In this document: piece after piece, positions 1-9,270 of the stretch | Layout of the letters: every line of letters starts with the position of its first letter | Numbering within the stretch: the first letter of the stretch is position 1 | NCBI RefSeq assembly: GCF_004919085.1 | Contig: NZ_STGL01000002.1 | Location: 310,001-374,000, forward strand | Origin: Nocardioides sp. GY 10127 | GTDB taxonomy: Bacteria > Actinomycetota > Actinomycetes > Propionibacteriales > Nocardioidaceae | Direction: 5' to 3' | Length of the DNA: 64,000 nucleotides | Position numbers and translations under genes: made by a program | The notes under the pieces: generated by a model | Told to the model about the DNA's origin: nothing | The model's database searches: none | Seen by the model: only the letters and a program-made list of their open reading frames with translations

Positions 1-21
1 CCGACGCGGCCGCGGACGGGC

Positions 22-942
22 TCAGGAGAGCCGGTCGATGGCCGCCTGTGCGTCGGTGTTGCCGTTCGCCAGGGCGATCTCGTAGTACGACAGCGCCGTG
101 GCGGTGTCAGCCGGCACGTACACCCCCTGCTCGTAGATCTCGCCGAGCGTGTACGCCGCCGTGGCGATGTCGTGGGCCTCGTCGTCGACGAGCGCCTTGT
201 ACAGGGCGATCGCCCCCTCGACGTCCTGGTCGACACCGGTGCCGGCCAGCAGGTAGTCGGCGTAGTACAGACGACCGGTGCTGTCGCCGCGGTCCGAGGC
301 GAGCTCGAAGTACTGGGCGGCCTTGGCGTCGTCCTGGCCCACCCCCGTGCCGTCCTGGTACATCAGCCCGAGGTAGCGCGGCGCCTTGGAGTCACCGGCG
401 TCGCTCGCCTTGAGCATGTAGGAGAAGGCGACCGTGTTGTCGAGCGGGATGCCGGCGAAGTTGTCACCGCCGCCCGGGACGGTGTTGTGCATGTAGAGCA
501 GCCCGATGTTCGCCCAGCCGCGGGGCATCCCCGCCTCGGCGGCCAGGTTCCACCACCGGATCGCGATCTGCACCGCTCGGCGGCCGGTCACGCCGATGTG
601 CTCACCCTGGTACATCTCGCCCATCCAGAGCATGGCGTTGGCGCTGCCCAGCGCCGCGGCGGCCTTGGCGAACTTGAGCTCGAGGGCGTACTGGTCGTCG
701 CCCTCCTGGCTCTCGGTCTTGTAGATCAGGGCCACGTTCTCGAAGTCGGTGGCGGTCAGGCCGGAGACCTTCAGGATGTCGACCTTCTTGGGTGCGTGCT
801 TGGAGAGGCTCGCCGCCGCGGCCGCCTCAGCGGCCGCCGAGCCGGACCCCGCGTGGGTCCCCGAGGCATCAGCCGGGACGGCCGACACCGCGAGCCCGCA
901 GAGTGCCGCCCCGGCGGCGAGGCCTGCGATGAGACGCTTCAT
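22..942 (-). CDS. Secreted Sel1-like repeat protein
   Basis: The 306-residue protein starts at the ATG at 942, preceded by an AAGGGGG ribosome-binding site; a longer in-frame extension upstream lacks one. Residues 1-27 form a signal peptide (basic MKRL, hydrophobic core, Ala-rich cleavage region ending near ADA). The rest is a string of Sel1/TPR-like helical repeats, recognisable as A-x-x-LG-x-x-Y/M-x-x-G-x-G-V units such as APRYLGLMYQDGTGVGQD and the following repeats to the C terminus. Sel1 repeats are protein-interaction scaffolds with no catalytic role of their own. The gene stands alone and is divergent from the GTPase gene. Its partner and process cannot be read from the sequence. Confidence 0.85.
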   Translation of the reverse strand: MKRLIAGLAAGAALCGLAVSAVPADASGTHAGSGSAAAEAAAAASLSKHAPKKVDILKVSGLTATDFENVALIYKTESQEGDDQYALELKFAKAAAALGSANAMLWMGEMYQGEHIGVTGRRAVQIAIRWWNLAAEAGMPRGWANIGLLYMHNTVPGGGDNFAGIPLDNTVAFSYMLKASDAGDSKAPRYLGLMYQDGTGVGQDDAKAAQYFELASDRGDSTGRLYYADYLLAGTGVDQDVEGAIALYKALVDDEAHDIATAAYTLGEIYEQGVYVPADTATALSYYEIALANGNTDAQAAIDRLS

Positions 943-1126
943 GTTCGTTCCCCCTTGGTTGGACCCGCCGCGCAGCGCGGCGGGGCGTGGCAGCGCACGG
1001 TCGGGTGGGCAGGGCGAAGCACCCCTCGAGAGGGGGTGGGGGCCGGCGACTGGACCGCGGGCCACCCGGTACGCCACCACCGAGACCGTGAACCGTGACG
1101 GCCCTCACACTAGGGAGGGCAAATGA

Positions 1127-1159
1127 TTCGGTCAATGGAAGTAAATACTTCTGACCGAA
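1127..1159. promoter_or_regulatory. 33-bp dyad in the 324-bp divergent region 943-1266
   Basis: Perfect 8-bp arms TTCGGTCA (1127-1134) and TGACCGAA (1152-1159) enclose a second, inner inverted pair AAGTA/TACTT. The stretch is much more AT-rich than its surroundings. It lies about 185 bp from the Sel1 gene start and 108 bp from the GTPase start, so it could control either. A TAGCCT hexamer at 1189-1194 is a plausible -10 for the GTPase gene, with transcription starting near 1201. The rest of the gap is GC-rich and shows nothing else recognisable. Confidence 0.45.
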
Positions 1160-1266
1160 AGCGAGCGGAACGCCCGCCGCACCCCGGCTAGCCTGACGCC
1201 AGCCGCCCGGACGACGGGTCCGCGGCGGCCTCGCCCGCCGCACCGTCCAGCCCTGGAGGAACCCCG

Positions 1267-2394
1267 ATGGCGAACGTCTCCGAGGAGTGGATCCGCCGCA
1301 CCGTCGAGGAGAGCTGGCGCGCCCAGGAGCTCGAGGTCGGCAGCTTCAACCTCGCCATCTTCGGCAAGACCGGCGTCGGCAAGAGCACGCTGGTCAACGC
1401 GATCTTCGGCGAGGACCTGGCCGAGACCGGGATCGGCGAGCCCGTCACCCGGGGCCACCACCTCTACAAGCACTCGTCCGGGTCGCTGGGGGTCTTCGAC
1501 ACCGAGGGCCTCGAGATCGGCAAGGACGACGAGACGATCCTGTCCGAGCTGGCAACCCTGGTCTCCGACCTCAAGCGGCGTCCGGTCCACGAGCAGATCC
1601 ACGTCGCCTGGTACTGCGTGGGCGCGCGCAGCGGACGCTTCGAGCACGTCGAGGAGGGCTTCGTCCGGCGCCTGCACGAGCTGGGCCTGCCGGTGCTCCT
1701 CGTGCTCACGCAGGTGCCCTCGCGCGACGGCGTCCCGCACGAGCGCGCGGTCCAGCTCGCCGACCACATGGCGTCCCTCGACCTGCCGATCGCCACGCGG
1801 CGTCCGTTCCTCACCATGGCGGCCCCGGACTCCTTCGACGGCCCCGCGCACGGCCTGGAGGGACTGCTCGATGCCACCTTTCGCGTGGCGCCCGCCGCGG
1901 TCCACGACGCCCTGACCCAGGCCCAGCGCATCGACCTGGCGCGCAAGCGGAAGGCCTGCCAGCCCGCGGTGGCCGCGGCCGTCTCGGCGGCGGCCGCCGC
2001 GGGGGCCAGCCCGATCCCGTTCTCGGACGCTGCGCTGCTCATCCCGATCCAGCTGGGGATGCTCTCGCGCATCGCGATGACCTACAACGTCCCGCTCCAG
2101 CGGGCGACCGGCATGGCGCTGGCGATGACGGCCGCCAGCACCGGTGCCGGACGCACTGTGGTGACCAACCTGGTGAAGCTGGTGCCCGGAGCCGGCACCG
2201 TGGTCGGCGGGACCATCAACGCCTCCGTCGCCTCGGTCATCACCTACGCGATGGGCCAGGCCTGGATCGAGATCTGCGACCGCGTCGCCCGCGGCGACCT
2301 CAGCCCCCACGTGCTCCTGGACGCGAGCCTGCTGCGCGGTGTCTTCGCCACGGAGTTCAAGGCGCAGGCCAAGCGGAGGATCGGGAAGGGCTGA
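1267..2394 (+). CDS. P-loop GTPase with DUF697-like C-terminal domain
   Basis: The 375-residue protein starts at ATG 1267 after GGAGG with a 6-base spacer. The G1 loop GKTGVGKS is at residues 33-40, a Thr-rich switch follows, and the G3 motif DTEG begins at residue 78. The expected G4 NKxD is replaced by TQVP, so guanine specificity is less certain than in Era-like GTPases. Residues about 215-350 are Ala/Gly-rich and hydrophobic, including PIPFSDAALLIPIQ, which is typical of the membrane-associating DUF697/YcjF-like domain. Such proteins probably act at the inner face of the membrane, but no process is established. It is monocistronic and converges with the ABC operon. Confidence 0.8.
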   Translation: MANVSEEWIRRTVEESWRAQELEVGSFNLAIFGKTGVGKSTLVNAIFGEDLAETGIGEPVTRGHHLYKHSSGSLGVFDTEGLEIGKDDETILSELATLVSDLKRRPVHEQIHVAWYCVGARSGRFEHVEEGFVRRLHELGLPVLLVLTQVPSRDGVPHERAVQLADHMASLDLPIATRRPFLTMAAPDSFDGPAHGLEGLLDATFRVAPAAVHDALTQAQRIDLARKRKACQPAVAAAVSAAAAAGASPIPFSDAALLIPIQLGMLSRIAMTYNVPLQRATGMALAMTAASTGAGRTVVTNLVKLVPGAGTVVGGTINASVASVITYAMGQAWIEICDRVARGDLSPHVLLDASLLRGVFATEFKAQAKRRIGKG

Positions 2395-2455
2395 GCCCGG
2401 GACGTCATCCATCCCGGCGCGATCCACGGCCGAATCGCATGACGTCCCCGGGCGG

Positions 2456-2488
2456 CCGGTGGGCGGTGAGCCGGCGACCGCCCACCGG
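2456..2488. terminator. Bidirectional hairpin between convergent genes
   Basis: A perfect 12-bp stem (2456-2467 with 2477-2488) and a 9-base loop lie between the stops of the GTPase gene (plus) and the ABC ATPase gene (minus). There is no strong T-run, as is common in GC-rich actinobacteria. Confidence 0.6.
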
Positions 2489-2512
2489 GCCCCGGGACAG
2501 CGGACGGAAACC

Positions 2513-4114
2513 TCAGCCGGCGACGGCCGCCAGCCGCGGGGTGGAGTCCAGCAGCCGCTGCGTGTAGGCGTCGGTGGGCTGCGTGAGCACCTGGTCGCAG
2601 GGCCCCGACTCGACGACGCGGCCCGACCGCATCACCATCACCTCGTCCGCGATCCAGCGGGTCAGGGCGAGGTTGTGGGTGACGAACAGCAGCGCCAGCT
2701 GCTCCTGCACCTGCAGCTCGTGGAGCAGGTCCACGATCGAGGCCTGCACCGAGACGTCCAGCGCGGAGGTGATCTCGTCGCACACGAGCACCTTGGGCCC
2801 GCTGGCCAGCGCCCGGGCGATCGCGACGCGCTGGCGCTCGCCGCCGGAGAGCTCCCCGGGGTACTGGTGCATGACGCTGCGCGGCAGCCGCACCTTCTCC
2901 AGGGCGTCCCCGATCTGCGAGTCCAGCGCGGCCCCGCCCACCCCGCCCAGGCCCTTGAGCGGGACCGCCAGGGAGTGCCCGATCGTCTGGCGCGGGTTCA
3001 GCGAGGCGTACGGGTTCTGGAACACGTACTGCAGCTCCTGGTGCTGCCGGCGGGTGCGGCGACGCACCGACCGGGGCAGGGTCTCCCCCGCCAGCTCGAC
3101 GGCACCGTCGTAGGAGTCCATCAGCCCGATGATGCAGCGGCCCAGGGTCGTCTTGCCGGAGCCGGACTCCCCCACCACGGCCAGGCAGTGCCCGGGCCGC
3201 ACGGAGAGCTCGACCCCGTGGAGCGCCGTCTTCCGGCCGTACCGCGCCGTGAGGTCCTTGACCGCGAGCACCGGGGCCGCGGGCGCGGCACCGTCGACGG
3301 CCGCCACGGCACCCGCCGCTGACGGGCGCGGCCGGTCCAGGTCGGGGATCGCCTCGAGGAGCTCGCGCGTGTACTCCTCCCTCGGCGCGGCGAAGAGCTC
3401 GGCCGCGCGGCCGGTCTCCACGAGGTGCCCGGAGTAGGCCACCATCACCCGGTCCGCGATGGCGGCGACCACCGCCAGGTCGTGGGTGATGTAGAGCGCG
3501 GCGATGTCGTGGCGCGAGCAGACGCTGCGCACGACGTCCAGCACGTAGGCCTGCGTGGTGACGTCGAGGCCGGTGGTGGGCTCGTCGAAGACGATGAGCC
3601 GCGGCCGTGCCACCAGGCTGGCGGCGATGCAGACCCGCTGCTGCTGGCCGCCCGAGAGCTGGTGCGGGAAGCGCTGGAGGAACTCGTCGGTCGAGGGCAG
3701 CTGCACCTCGGCGAAGATCGCGCGCACCTCCTCGCGCCACTCGGCCCGGGAGCCGTCGGTGCGGTGGGCGGCCAGCACCTCGAGCACCTGCTCGCCCACG
3801 CGCAGGGCCGGGTTCAGCGCGGTCGTCGGGTCCTGCGGGACGTAGGAGATCAGCGATCCCCGGGCCGCACGCAGCTCCGCGACGTCCATCGCCAGGACGT
3901 CCTGGCCGTCGACCACGATCCGGCCGCTCGCCGGCGAGGCGCCCGAGCGGAAGAAGCCGAGCAGCGCGGTGCCGATCGTGGTCTTGCCCGAGCCGGACTC
4001 CCCCACGAGGGCGACGATCTCGCCGGCCTCCATGGTGAATCCGACCTCGTCCACGATGGCCCGGCCACCGCGGTCCAGCGTCACCTGGAAGTCCGACACC
4101 TCCACGAGCGTCAT
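2513..4114 (-). CDS. Fused double ATPase of a dipeptide-type ABC importer
   Basis: At 533 residues, this is two DppD/DppF-like nucleotide-binding domains in one chain. The first Walker A (GESGSGKTT) is at residues 38-46 with signature LSGGQQQR; the second half repeats GESGSGKTT and has signature LSGGERQR. Each half has its own Walker B and a TH-D/N-L switch region (ITHDLAV and VTHNLAL). It powers the permease pair encoded just upstream. The ATG at 4114 overlaps the preceding permease stop by one base (TGATG), so it is translationally coupled and last in the operon. Such fusions replace separate D and F subunits in many actinobacteria. The substrate cannot be told from the ATPase. Confidence 0.92.
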   Translation of the reverse strand: MTLVEVSDFQVTLDRGGRAIVDEVGFTMEAGEIVALVGESGSGKTTIGTALLGFFRSGASPASGRIVVDGQDVLAMDVAELRAARGSLISYVPQDPTTALNPALRVGEQVLEVLAAHRTDGSRAEWREEVRAIFAEVQLPSTDEFLQRFPHQLSGGQQQRVCIAASLVARPRLIVFDEPTTGLDVTTQAYVLDVVRSVCSRHDIAALYITHDLAVVAAIADRVMVAYSGHLVETGRAAELFAAPREEYTRELLEAIPDLDRPRPSAAGAVAAVDGAAPAAPVLAVKDLTARYGRKTALHGVELSVRPGHCLAVVGESGSGKTTLGRCIIGLMDSYDGAVELAGETLPRSVRRRTRRQHQELQYVFQNPYASLNPRQTIGHSLAVPLKGLGGVGGAALDSQIGDALEKVRLPRSVMHQYPGELSGGERQRVAIARALASGPKVLVCDEITSALDVSVQASIVDLLHELQVQEQLALLFVTHNLALTRWIADEVMVMRSGRVVESGPCDQVLTQPTDAYTQRLLDSTPRLAAVAG

Positions 4115-5025
4115 CACTGCACCTCCGTCCGGTCCGTGCCGGCGATCGTCCGGCCGAGTCCCTCCGACACGAGGCTGACCGAGATGGAGAGCATCGCGAT
4201 GAGCGTGGCGGGGGCGAGGACCGCGAGCGGCGAGATGGAGATGCCGGTGCGGTTCTCGTTGATGATCAGGCCCCAGTCCGACTGCGGCGCCTGCACGCCG
4301 AAGCCGAGGAAGCTCAGGCTGGCGATGAGCAGCACCGACCAGGTCAGGCGCAGGCCGAACTCCACCGAGAGCGGCAGCGACATGCTGGGGAGGATGTCGC
4401 TGAACAGCACCTTCAGGCGGGGGACGCCGAGCACCTCGGCGGCCTCCACGAACGAGCGGCCCCGCAGGTCCATCGTGAGGCCCCGCGAGAGGCGCGCCAC
4501 GCGGGGCGCGTGCGAGGCCGCGGTGAGCAGCACGATGAGCCACAGGTCGGTCCCGAGCAACGAGACCACCATGAGGACCAGGACGATCGAGGGGAACGCC
4601 AGCACCAGGTCGGTGCCAGCCATGATCGTGTCGTCCACGGCCTTGCGCGCGAAGCCGGCCGTCATGCCGATGACGATGCCCACGAGCAGGCCCAGGGCCG
4701 CCGCGGAGAACGACATCCACAGGACGGTCCAGCCACCGTGCAGGACCCGCGACAGCACGTCCCGCCCGAGGCTGTCGGTGCCGAGCCAGGCGGACGAGCT
4801 CGGCGGGTCGAAGGGTGCACCGACGAACTCCGTCGGCGAGTGCGGGGCCACGAACGGGCCCACCACGGCGACGCCCACCACGAGCACGAACATCACCAGC
4901 CCGATCTGCGTGCGGCGCAGGCGCAGCGCCCGCCGCAGGACACCGGAGCGGCGGACCGTCTCCCCGGGGAGCAGGTCGGGCTCGGCGAGCGGGGCGGTGT
5001 CGGGCGTGATCTCTGCCTGGGTCAT
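4114..5025 (-). CDS. DppC-type ABC permease
   Basis: The 303-residue protein has an N-terminal cytoplasmic tail, then a first membrane helix around residues 40-60 and the family hallmark GTDSLGRDVLSRVLHGG. Further helices carry the EAA-type loop (EAAEVLGVPRLKVLFSDILP) that docks on the ATPase. It forms the importer channel with the DppB-type partner upstream. The ATG at 5025 overlaps the partner's stop in an ATGA junction. Length and topology are normal for the family. The importer is of the peptide/opine/nickel type by homology, but many such systems in actinobacteria take up oligosaccharides or other small molecules. Confidence 0.92.
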   Translation of the reverse strand: MTQAEITPDTAPLAEPDLLPGETVRRSGVLRRALRLRRTQIGLVMFVLVVGVAVVGPFVAPHSPTEFVGAPFDPPSSSAWLGTDSLGRDVLSRVLHGGWTVLWMSFSAAALGLLVGIVIGMTAGFARKAVDDTIMAGTDLVLAFPSIVLVLMVVSLLGTDLWLIVLLTAASHAPRVARLSRGLTMDLRGRSFVEAAEVLGVPRLKVLFSDILPSMSLPLSVEFGLRLTWSVLLIASLSFLGFGVQAPQSDWGLIINENRTGISISPLAVLAPATLIAMLSISVSLVSEGLGRTIAGTDRTEVQ

Positions 5026-6095
5026 GACGTCGCCGTCCTCAGCTTCGGGGTCAGGTAGACGGTGGCGACGTCGGCGAGCAGGTTGACGACCATGTAGACG
5101 GTCGCCAGGAGCAGCGTGCTCGCCTGGACCATCGGCAGGTCACGTCCGGAGACCGCGTCGGTGAGGGCGGTGCCGAGCCCCGGGTAGGCGAACAGGTACT
5201 CGACCACGACGACGCCGCCGACGAGGTAGGCCAGCGTCTCGGCCAGGGCCTGGACCGGCGGCACGAGCGCGTTGGGCAGCGCGTGACGGAACAGGATGCG
5301 GCGCTCGCTGATGCCCTTGAGCCGCGCGTTCTGCACGTAGTCGCTGTCGAGCACCTCGATCATCGACGCGCGGATCAGCCTGGTCAGGTACGGCACCGAG
5401 ACGAGCACCAGCACGGCCACCGGGAGCACCAGTGCGTTCGGCGTCGACAGCGGGTTCTGGTCCGCCGCCAGCAGGGCCGTCGCCGGGAAGAGGTGCATCA
5501 GCCCGGTGGAGAAGATCACGACCAGGAAGATGCCCAGCACGAACTCCGGCAGGGCCGAGACCACCATGAGGACGGAGAGCGTGGCGGTGTCGAAGAGCTT
5601 GTCGCGCTTGACGGCCGTGTAGACGCCGAGCAGCACCGAGACCGGCACGATCACGATCACCGTGAGCAGGAGCAGGACGCCCGAGTTGCGGACCTTCTCC
5701 GCGAGCACCTGCGAGACCGGCTCGTTCAGCGTGAGCGAGGTGCCGAAGTCGCCGTGCAGGGCCCCGGTGATCCAGCTGAGGTACTGCGCGGTGATCGGCT
5801 GGTCCAGGCCCAGCTGGGCCCGCATCTGGGCCAGGGCCTTCGGGGTCGCCTGGTTGCCCAGGATGGCGTTGGCCGCGTCCCCCGGCAGGATCTGCGTCGC
5901 GCCGAACACCAGGATCGACACGACGAGCAGCGACACCACCGTGTAGGCCAGCCGGCGCACGATCCACAGGTGCCGTCGCGCGGACGGCTTGGGCACCGCC
6001 TCCCCCGGAGCCGGGGCGGGCTCCGGGGGGAGGCGGTGGAGCACGCCCTCGTTCTCGAGGGTCTCGATGCTCGCGGTCAGGTCTTCAGCACTCAC
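5022..6095 (-). CDS. DppB-type ABC permease
   Basis: The 357-residue protein starts at GTG 6095; its ribosome-binding site is weak. A roughly 45-residue Pro-rich cytoplasmic tail precedes the first helix (RRLAYTVVSLLVVSILVFGA). The conserved LGLDQPITAQYLSWITGALHGDFGTS block and a C-terminal EAA-like loop (ISERRILFRHALPNALVP) identify it as the B-type subunit. It pairs with the C-type permease downstream (ATGA overlap) and follows the binding-protein gene by 43 bp. The N-terminal extension is longer than usual for the family, and its function is unknown. Confidence 0.9.
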   Translation of the reverse strand: MSAEDLTASIETLENEGVLHRLPPEPAPAPGEAVPKPSARRHLWIVRRLAYTVVSLLVVSILVFGATQILPGDAANAILGNQATPKALAQMRAQLGLDQPITAQYLSWITGALHGDFGTSLTLNEPVSQVLAEKVRNSGVLLLLTVIVIVPVSVLLGVYTAVKRDKLFDTATLSVLMVVSALPEFVLGIFLVVIFSTGLMHLFPATALLAADQNPLSTPNALVLPVAVLVLVSVPYLTRLIRASMIEVLDSDYVQNARLKGISERRILFRHALPNALVPPVQALAETLAYLVGGVVVVEYLFAYPGLGTALTDAVSGRDLPMVQASTLLLATVYMVVNLLADVATVYLTPKLRTATS

Positions 6096-6138
6096 AGCTC
6101 AGCACTCACGTCTCCGCAGTCAGGCGTCAGCCGTCGGC

Positions 6139-7731
6139 TCACGCCAGCGAGAGCTGGTTGTAGTGGAAGCCCATCGGGTAGCCGTCGGTCGACTCCACGG
6201 CCCCCACGACGTTGGTCGTGTAGGCGTCCACGTTGTTGATGAACGCCGGGATGATGTAGCCGCCGCGCTCGAACTGGATCTCCTGCATCTGGCCCTTGAG
6301 GTCGCCGCGCTTGGCGTCGTCCATCTGCCGGTTCGCCTGCTTGTAGAGCGACTCGAACTCGGCGTCCTCGAAGTGCGTCTCCTTGAACGTGGACGCCTTG
6401 AGGTCGGAGAAGGCGACCTGGGCCAGGTACGACGGCGGCTCCGACCAGCTGCTCATGGACAGCGGGTAGGTGAGGTACCGGTCGCCGAAGTAGGCGTTGG
6501 TCTGCAGGGTCGTGATCTTCACGTCGACGCCCGCCGCCTTGGCCTGCTCGGCGAAGACCTGGGTGGTCGCGGTGACGCCGGGGGCGAACTCGGCGGTGAA
6601 CAGCTCGACCTGGAGGTCCTCGTAGCCGGCCTGCTTGAGCAGGCTCTTGGCCTGGTCGATGTCCTGGGTCCGCACCAGGTCGGAGCGGAAGTCGGGGTCG
6701 TGCGGGCTGTGCAGGTCGGACGCGGCGGTCGCGCTGCCGTTGAACGCCTGCGTGACGAGCTGGTCGCGGTCCACGAGCAGCCGCAGCGCCTGGCGCACGG
6801 CCACCTGGTCGTAGGGCGAGACCTGGCAGTTCATGGCGATCGGGCGGAAGCCGCCCGTCTTGTTGGTCACCAGGTTGTAGGCGGCGTTGCTCTCGTAGAC
6901 CTTCACCTGCTCCGCCGGCACGTCCGAGTAGTCGACCTGCCCGCCGATGAGCGCGTTGAGGCGCGCCTGCGGGTCGGTGATCTCGCTGGCGCGCACCTGG
7001 TCGACCCAGGCCACCTGGCCGTAGTAGTCGTCGAACCGGTCGTAGACGGTGAGGGACGCGGCCTCGTACTTACTGATCTTGAACGGCCCGAAGCCGTCGG
7101 GGTTGGTCTTCGGGTCGTAGCCGTCCGGCACGATCACCGAGGTCACGGTCATCATCGGGTAGATGAACTCCGCGTACGGGGCTGGCAGGTTGAAGACGAC
7201 GGTGAGGTCGTCCTTCTTGACCACGCCCTTGGGGTCGATGAAGCCGAGCATGGCGTTGGACGGGCTGCCGGCCAGGCTGAACATCCGCTTGATGCTGTAG
7301 ATGACGTCGTCCGCGGAGAGCTTCTTGCCCTGGTGGGAGACCACGCCGTCGCGCAGCTTCACCGTCCAGACGTCACCGGTGGCGTTGGAGGTGATGGACT
7401 CGGCGAGGCGGTACTCGACCTCCGAGGTGCCGAGCTTGCGGTAGGCCAGGTAGTCATGCGCGTTGACCGCGCGGCAGGCGTCGTTGGTGACGGACTGCAG
7501 GTGGGGGTCGATGCTGCCGGGGCCGTCGTTGAAGAGGGCCAGCCGCAGGGTGCCGCCCTTCTTCTGGGGGCCGGCGGAGGCGGCCCTGGTGCCGGCGGTG
7601 CTGCCCGAGCCGCAACCCACGAGCGTCGCGCCGCCCAGGAGCACCGCGCCCCCGGCCAGGGCGCCACCCAGGAAGGTGCGACGGTTGGGTCGAGCGGTGA
7701 GGTGGAATCGGCTCTGCTGGTTCGGGCTCAC
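6139..7731 (-). CDS. Solute-binding lipoprotein, family 5, Tat-exported
   Basis: The 530-residue extracytoplasmic receptor of the importer. GTG 7731 is preferred because GAGGGAG lies 10 bases upstream and the product then opens with a short n-region, a twin-arginine motif (PNRRTFLGG, residues 15-23) and a lipobox ending at Cys40 (TLVGC). After maturation it would be a lipid-anchored, Tat-exported protein. The SBP_bac_5 fold is supported by GGTLRLALFNDGPGSIDPHL near the mature N terminus, the Y-x-L-x-S/I-x-S-N-A-T region and a C-terminal Y-x-P-x-G-type segment. It is first in the operon and divergent from the isomerase gene, which suggests the isomerase acts on the imported compound. The ligand is unknown. 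Confidence 0.9.
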   Translation of the reverse strand: MSPNQQSRFHLTARPNRRTFLGGALAGGAVLLGGATLVGCGSGSTAGTRAASAGPQKKGGTLRLALFNDGPGSIDPHLQSVTNDACRAVNAHDYLAYRKLGTSEVEYRLAESITSNATGDVWTVKLRDGVVSHQGKKLSADDVIYSIKRMFSLAGSPSNAMLGFIDPKGVVKKDDLTVVFNLPAPYAEFIYPMMTVTSVIVPDGYDPKTNPDGFGPFKISKYEAASLTVYDRFDDYYGQVAWVDQVRASEITDPQARLNALIGGQVDYSDVPAEQVKVYESNAAYNLVTNKTGGFRPIAMNCQVSPYDQVAVRQALRLLVDRDQLVTQAFNGSATAASDLHSPHDPDFRSDLVRTQDIDQAKSLLKQAGYEDLQVELFTAEFAPGVTATTQVFAEQAKAAGVDVKITTLQTNAYFGDRYLTYPLSMSSWSEPPSYLAQVAFSDLKASTFKETHFEDAEFESLYKQANRQMDDAKRGDLKGQMQEIQFERGGYIIPAFINNVDAYTTNVVGAVESTDGYPMGFHYNQLSLA

Positions 7732-8018
7732 GGTCCTGTAACTCCCTCGTGCGGTCGGCCTGTGCGGTCGGCAGCCCACGTCGCTGGAAGCTGTCCATCG
7801 GCAGCCGGCGCCCCGAGCGCCCTGCCGTCTCGTCACCTTGGGGCACGGCCGCCGACGAGGGCTTTGGCCTATCGCAAGAAATGTGCGCGGGGCGTTTGGG
7901 ACTTGTTCCAGAGACTCCCGATATCGGGGTGGGGTTGCATCACGGCGTGCGACGGCCGGTCGCTTGCCCGATGACGCGTGCGCGCCGACCGTCACCCCCT
8001 GATCCGGAGGAATTCATC
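7732..8018. promoter_or_regulatory. Divergent promoter region with two candidate operators
   Basis: This 287-bp gap controls the importer (minus) and the isomerase (plus). The perfect palindrome CCCGATATCGGG is at 7917-7928. Seven bases before it, TGGGAC-TT-GTTCCA (7897-7910) is a near-perfect second dyad. Both lie in the most AT-rich part of the gap, near the isomerase. No regulator gene is adjacent, so the factor is unknown. A LacI, GntR or ROK-type repressor would be usual for such a locus, but that is inference. Confidence 0.45.
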
Positions 8019-8933
8019 GTGAACAACGAAATGGCGGAGAACGCCGCCGAGAAGTCGGGGCTGCGGCTCTCGTGCGCCGACTACAGCTTCCGCCCGCTGC
8101 AGCCGTGGGAGTCGGCGATGCAGGCCATCGCGGGGCTGGGCCTCGACGGCGTCGACCTCTGCCTCATCGGCGGGTCCTCCCACCTCAACGTGGAGGACCT
8201 GATGGCCGACCCCGACGCGATGGTCCGACGGATCAACGACACGGTGGCGGCCACGGGCGTGGCGATCGCCGACATCGCCCTCCTGGCGGACCCGGACCTG
8301 CAGACCCTCAGCAACTTCGGCTACATGGCCGCCAACAACCCCGACCCGGAGCTGCGCGAGGCCGCGGACGCGATGTTCGAGGCGGTCCTGGACGTCGCCG
8401 CGCGGGTCGGCGCGCGCAGCCTCACCGTGCTGCCCGGCGTCCTGTGGCCCCACGAGACGAAGGAGGAGTCCTTCCAGCGCACGGTCACTGTGCTGACCGA
8501 GATGGCGCTGAAGGCGCAGGCCAGGGGCGTGAAGCTCTGCGTCGAGCCGCACGTCGGCTCGGTGATCCAGGACCCGGAGGACGCCCTGCGGCTGTGCCAG
8601 GAGGCCGCCCCCTGCGGGCTCACCCTGGACTACAGCCACTTCATCAGCCGGGGCGTCGAGCAGGACGCCCTCGACGAGCTGACCAAGCACGCCGTCTACG
8701 TGCACGCACGGGCCGCCACGACCGGTCGGCTCCAGGTCCCGCTCGAGCGCTCCGAGATCGACTTCCCGCGCTGGATGGACGTCCTCACCGGCAACGGCTA
8801 CGAGGGCTACGTCGGGTTCGAGTACGTCAACATCGAGGGCGACTTCCAGCTCGACGACATCGACACCCTCACCGAGACCGCCAAGATGCGCGACCTGCTG
8901 CGCGGCCACTGGGCGACCGTCGACGCCGGCTGA
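8019..8933 (+). CDS. Sugar-phosphate isomerase/epimerase family protein (TIM barrel)
   Basis: The 304-residue protein starts at GTG 8019, with a strong GGAGG at 8006-8010 and an 8-base spacer; longer upstream readings lack this. The chain fits the AP-endonuclease-2/xylose-isomerase-like barrel: an early hydrophobic strand with GLDGVDLC, a metal-site glutamate in CVEPHVGS, the LDYSHF histidine/aspartate pair, VHARAA, and the late strand YVGFEYVN ending in a conserved glutamate. The family isomerises or epimerises sugars, inositols or hydroxy acids using a divalent metal. Its divergence from the importer suggests it processes the imported substrate in the cytoplasm. The specific reaction cannot be assigned. 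Confidence 0.85.
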   Translation: MNNEMAENAAEKSGLRLSCADYSFRPLQPWESAMQAIAGLGLDGVDLCLIGGSSHLNVEDLMADPDAMVRRINDTVAATGVAIADIALLADPDLQTLSNFGYMAANNPDPELREAADAMFEAVLDVAARVGARSLTVLPGVLWPHETKEESFQRTVTVLTEMALKAQARGVKLCVEPHVGSVIQDPEDALRLCQEAAPCGLTLDYSHFISRGVEQDALDELTKHAVYVHARAATTGRLQVPLERSEIDFPRWMDVLTGNGYEGYVGFEYVNIEGDFQLDDIDTLTETAKMRDLLRGHWATVDAG

Positions 8934-8990
8934 ACGGCCCCTCCCGGGCTCCTCGATCGCCCTGCCCGGATCTGTGGCCGGCCAGGGTCC

Positions 8991-9027
8991 CGACCCCGGC
9001 CTCGGACGACCTCCGAGGCCGGGGTCG
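8991..9027 (+). terminator. Strong hairpin terminator after the isomerase gene
   Basis: A perfect 16-bp stem (8991-9006 with 9012-9027) and a 5-base loop lie 57 bp after the isomerase stop, followed by a short T-containing stretch (ACTCGTTT). It is the clearest terminator in the left part of the window. Confidence 0.8.
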
Positions 9028-9270
9028 ACTCGTTTCGGGAAGAAATCCCCACCATTCTCTTCTTCATCCGGTCGACACGAGCAGGAAATATCCTTCGAGT
9101 GAGGAGATTCTGCTCGGTCGCGATATTCACCGGGCCCGCGGAAAGGGCGACGAATTCGGGTCGAAACGGCCCACCACGAGGCGTCCCCACGGACGATCCG
9201 CCTGCTCCCGAGCCGCCACGTCCCCGGGTCCGCCACGGGCGTCGGCGGCACCACCTAGGCTGGCCGGGCC
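9028..9270 (+). promoter_or_regulatory. AT-richer leader region of the exonuclease gene
   Basis: This is the remainder of the 337-bp gap after the terminator. Positions 9035-9150 are clearly richer in A and T than the genes around them, but no coding frame or clear repeat was recognised. A TAGGCT hexamer at 9256-9261 ends 9 bases before the exonuclease ATG and there is no ribosome-binding site, so the mRNA is probably leaderless or nearly so. Confidence 0.5.
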
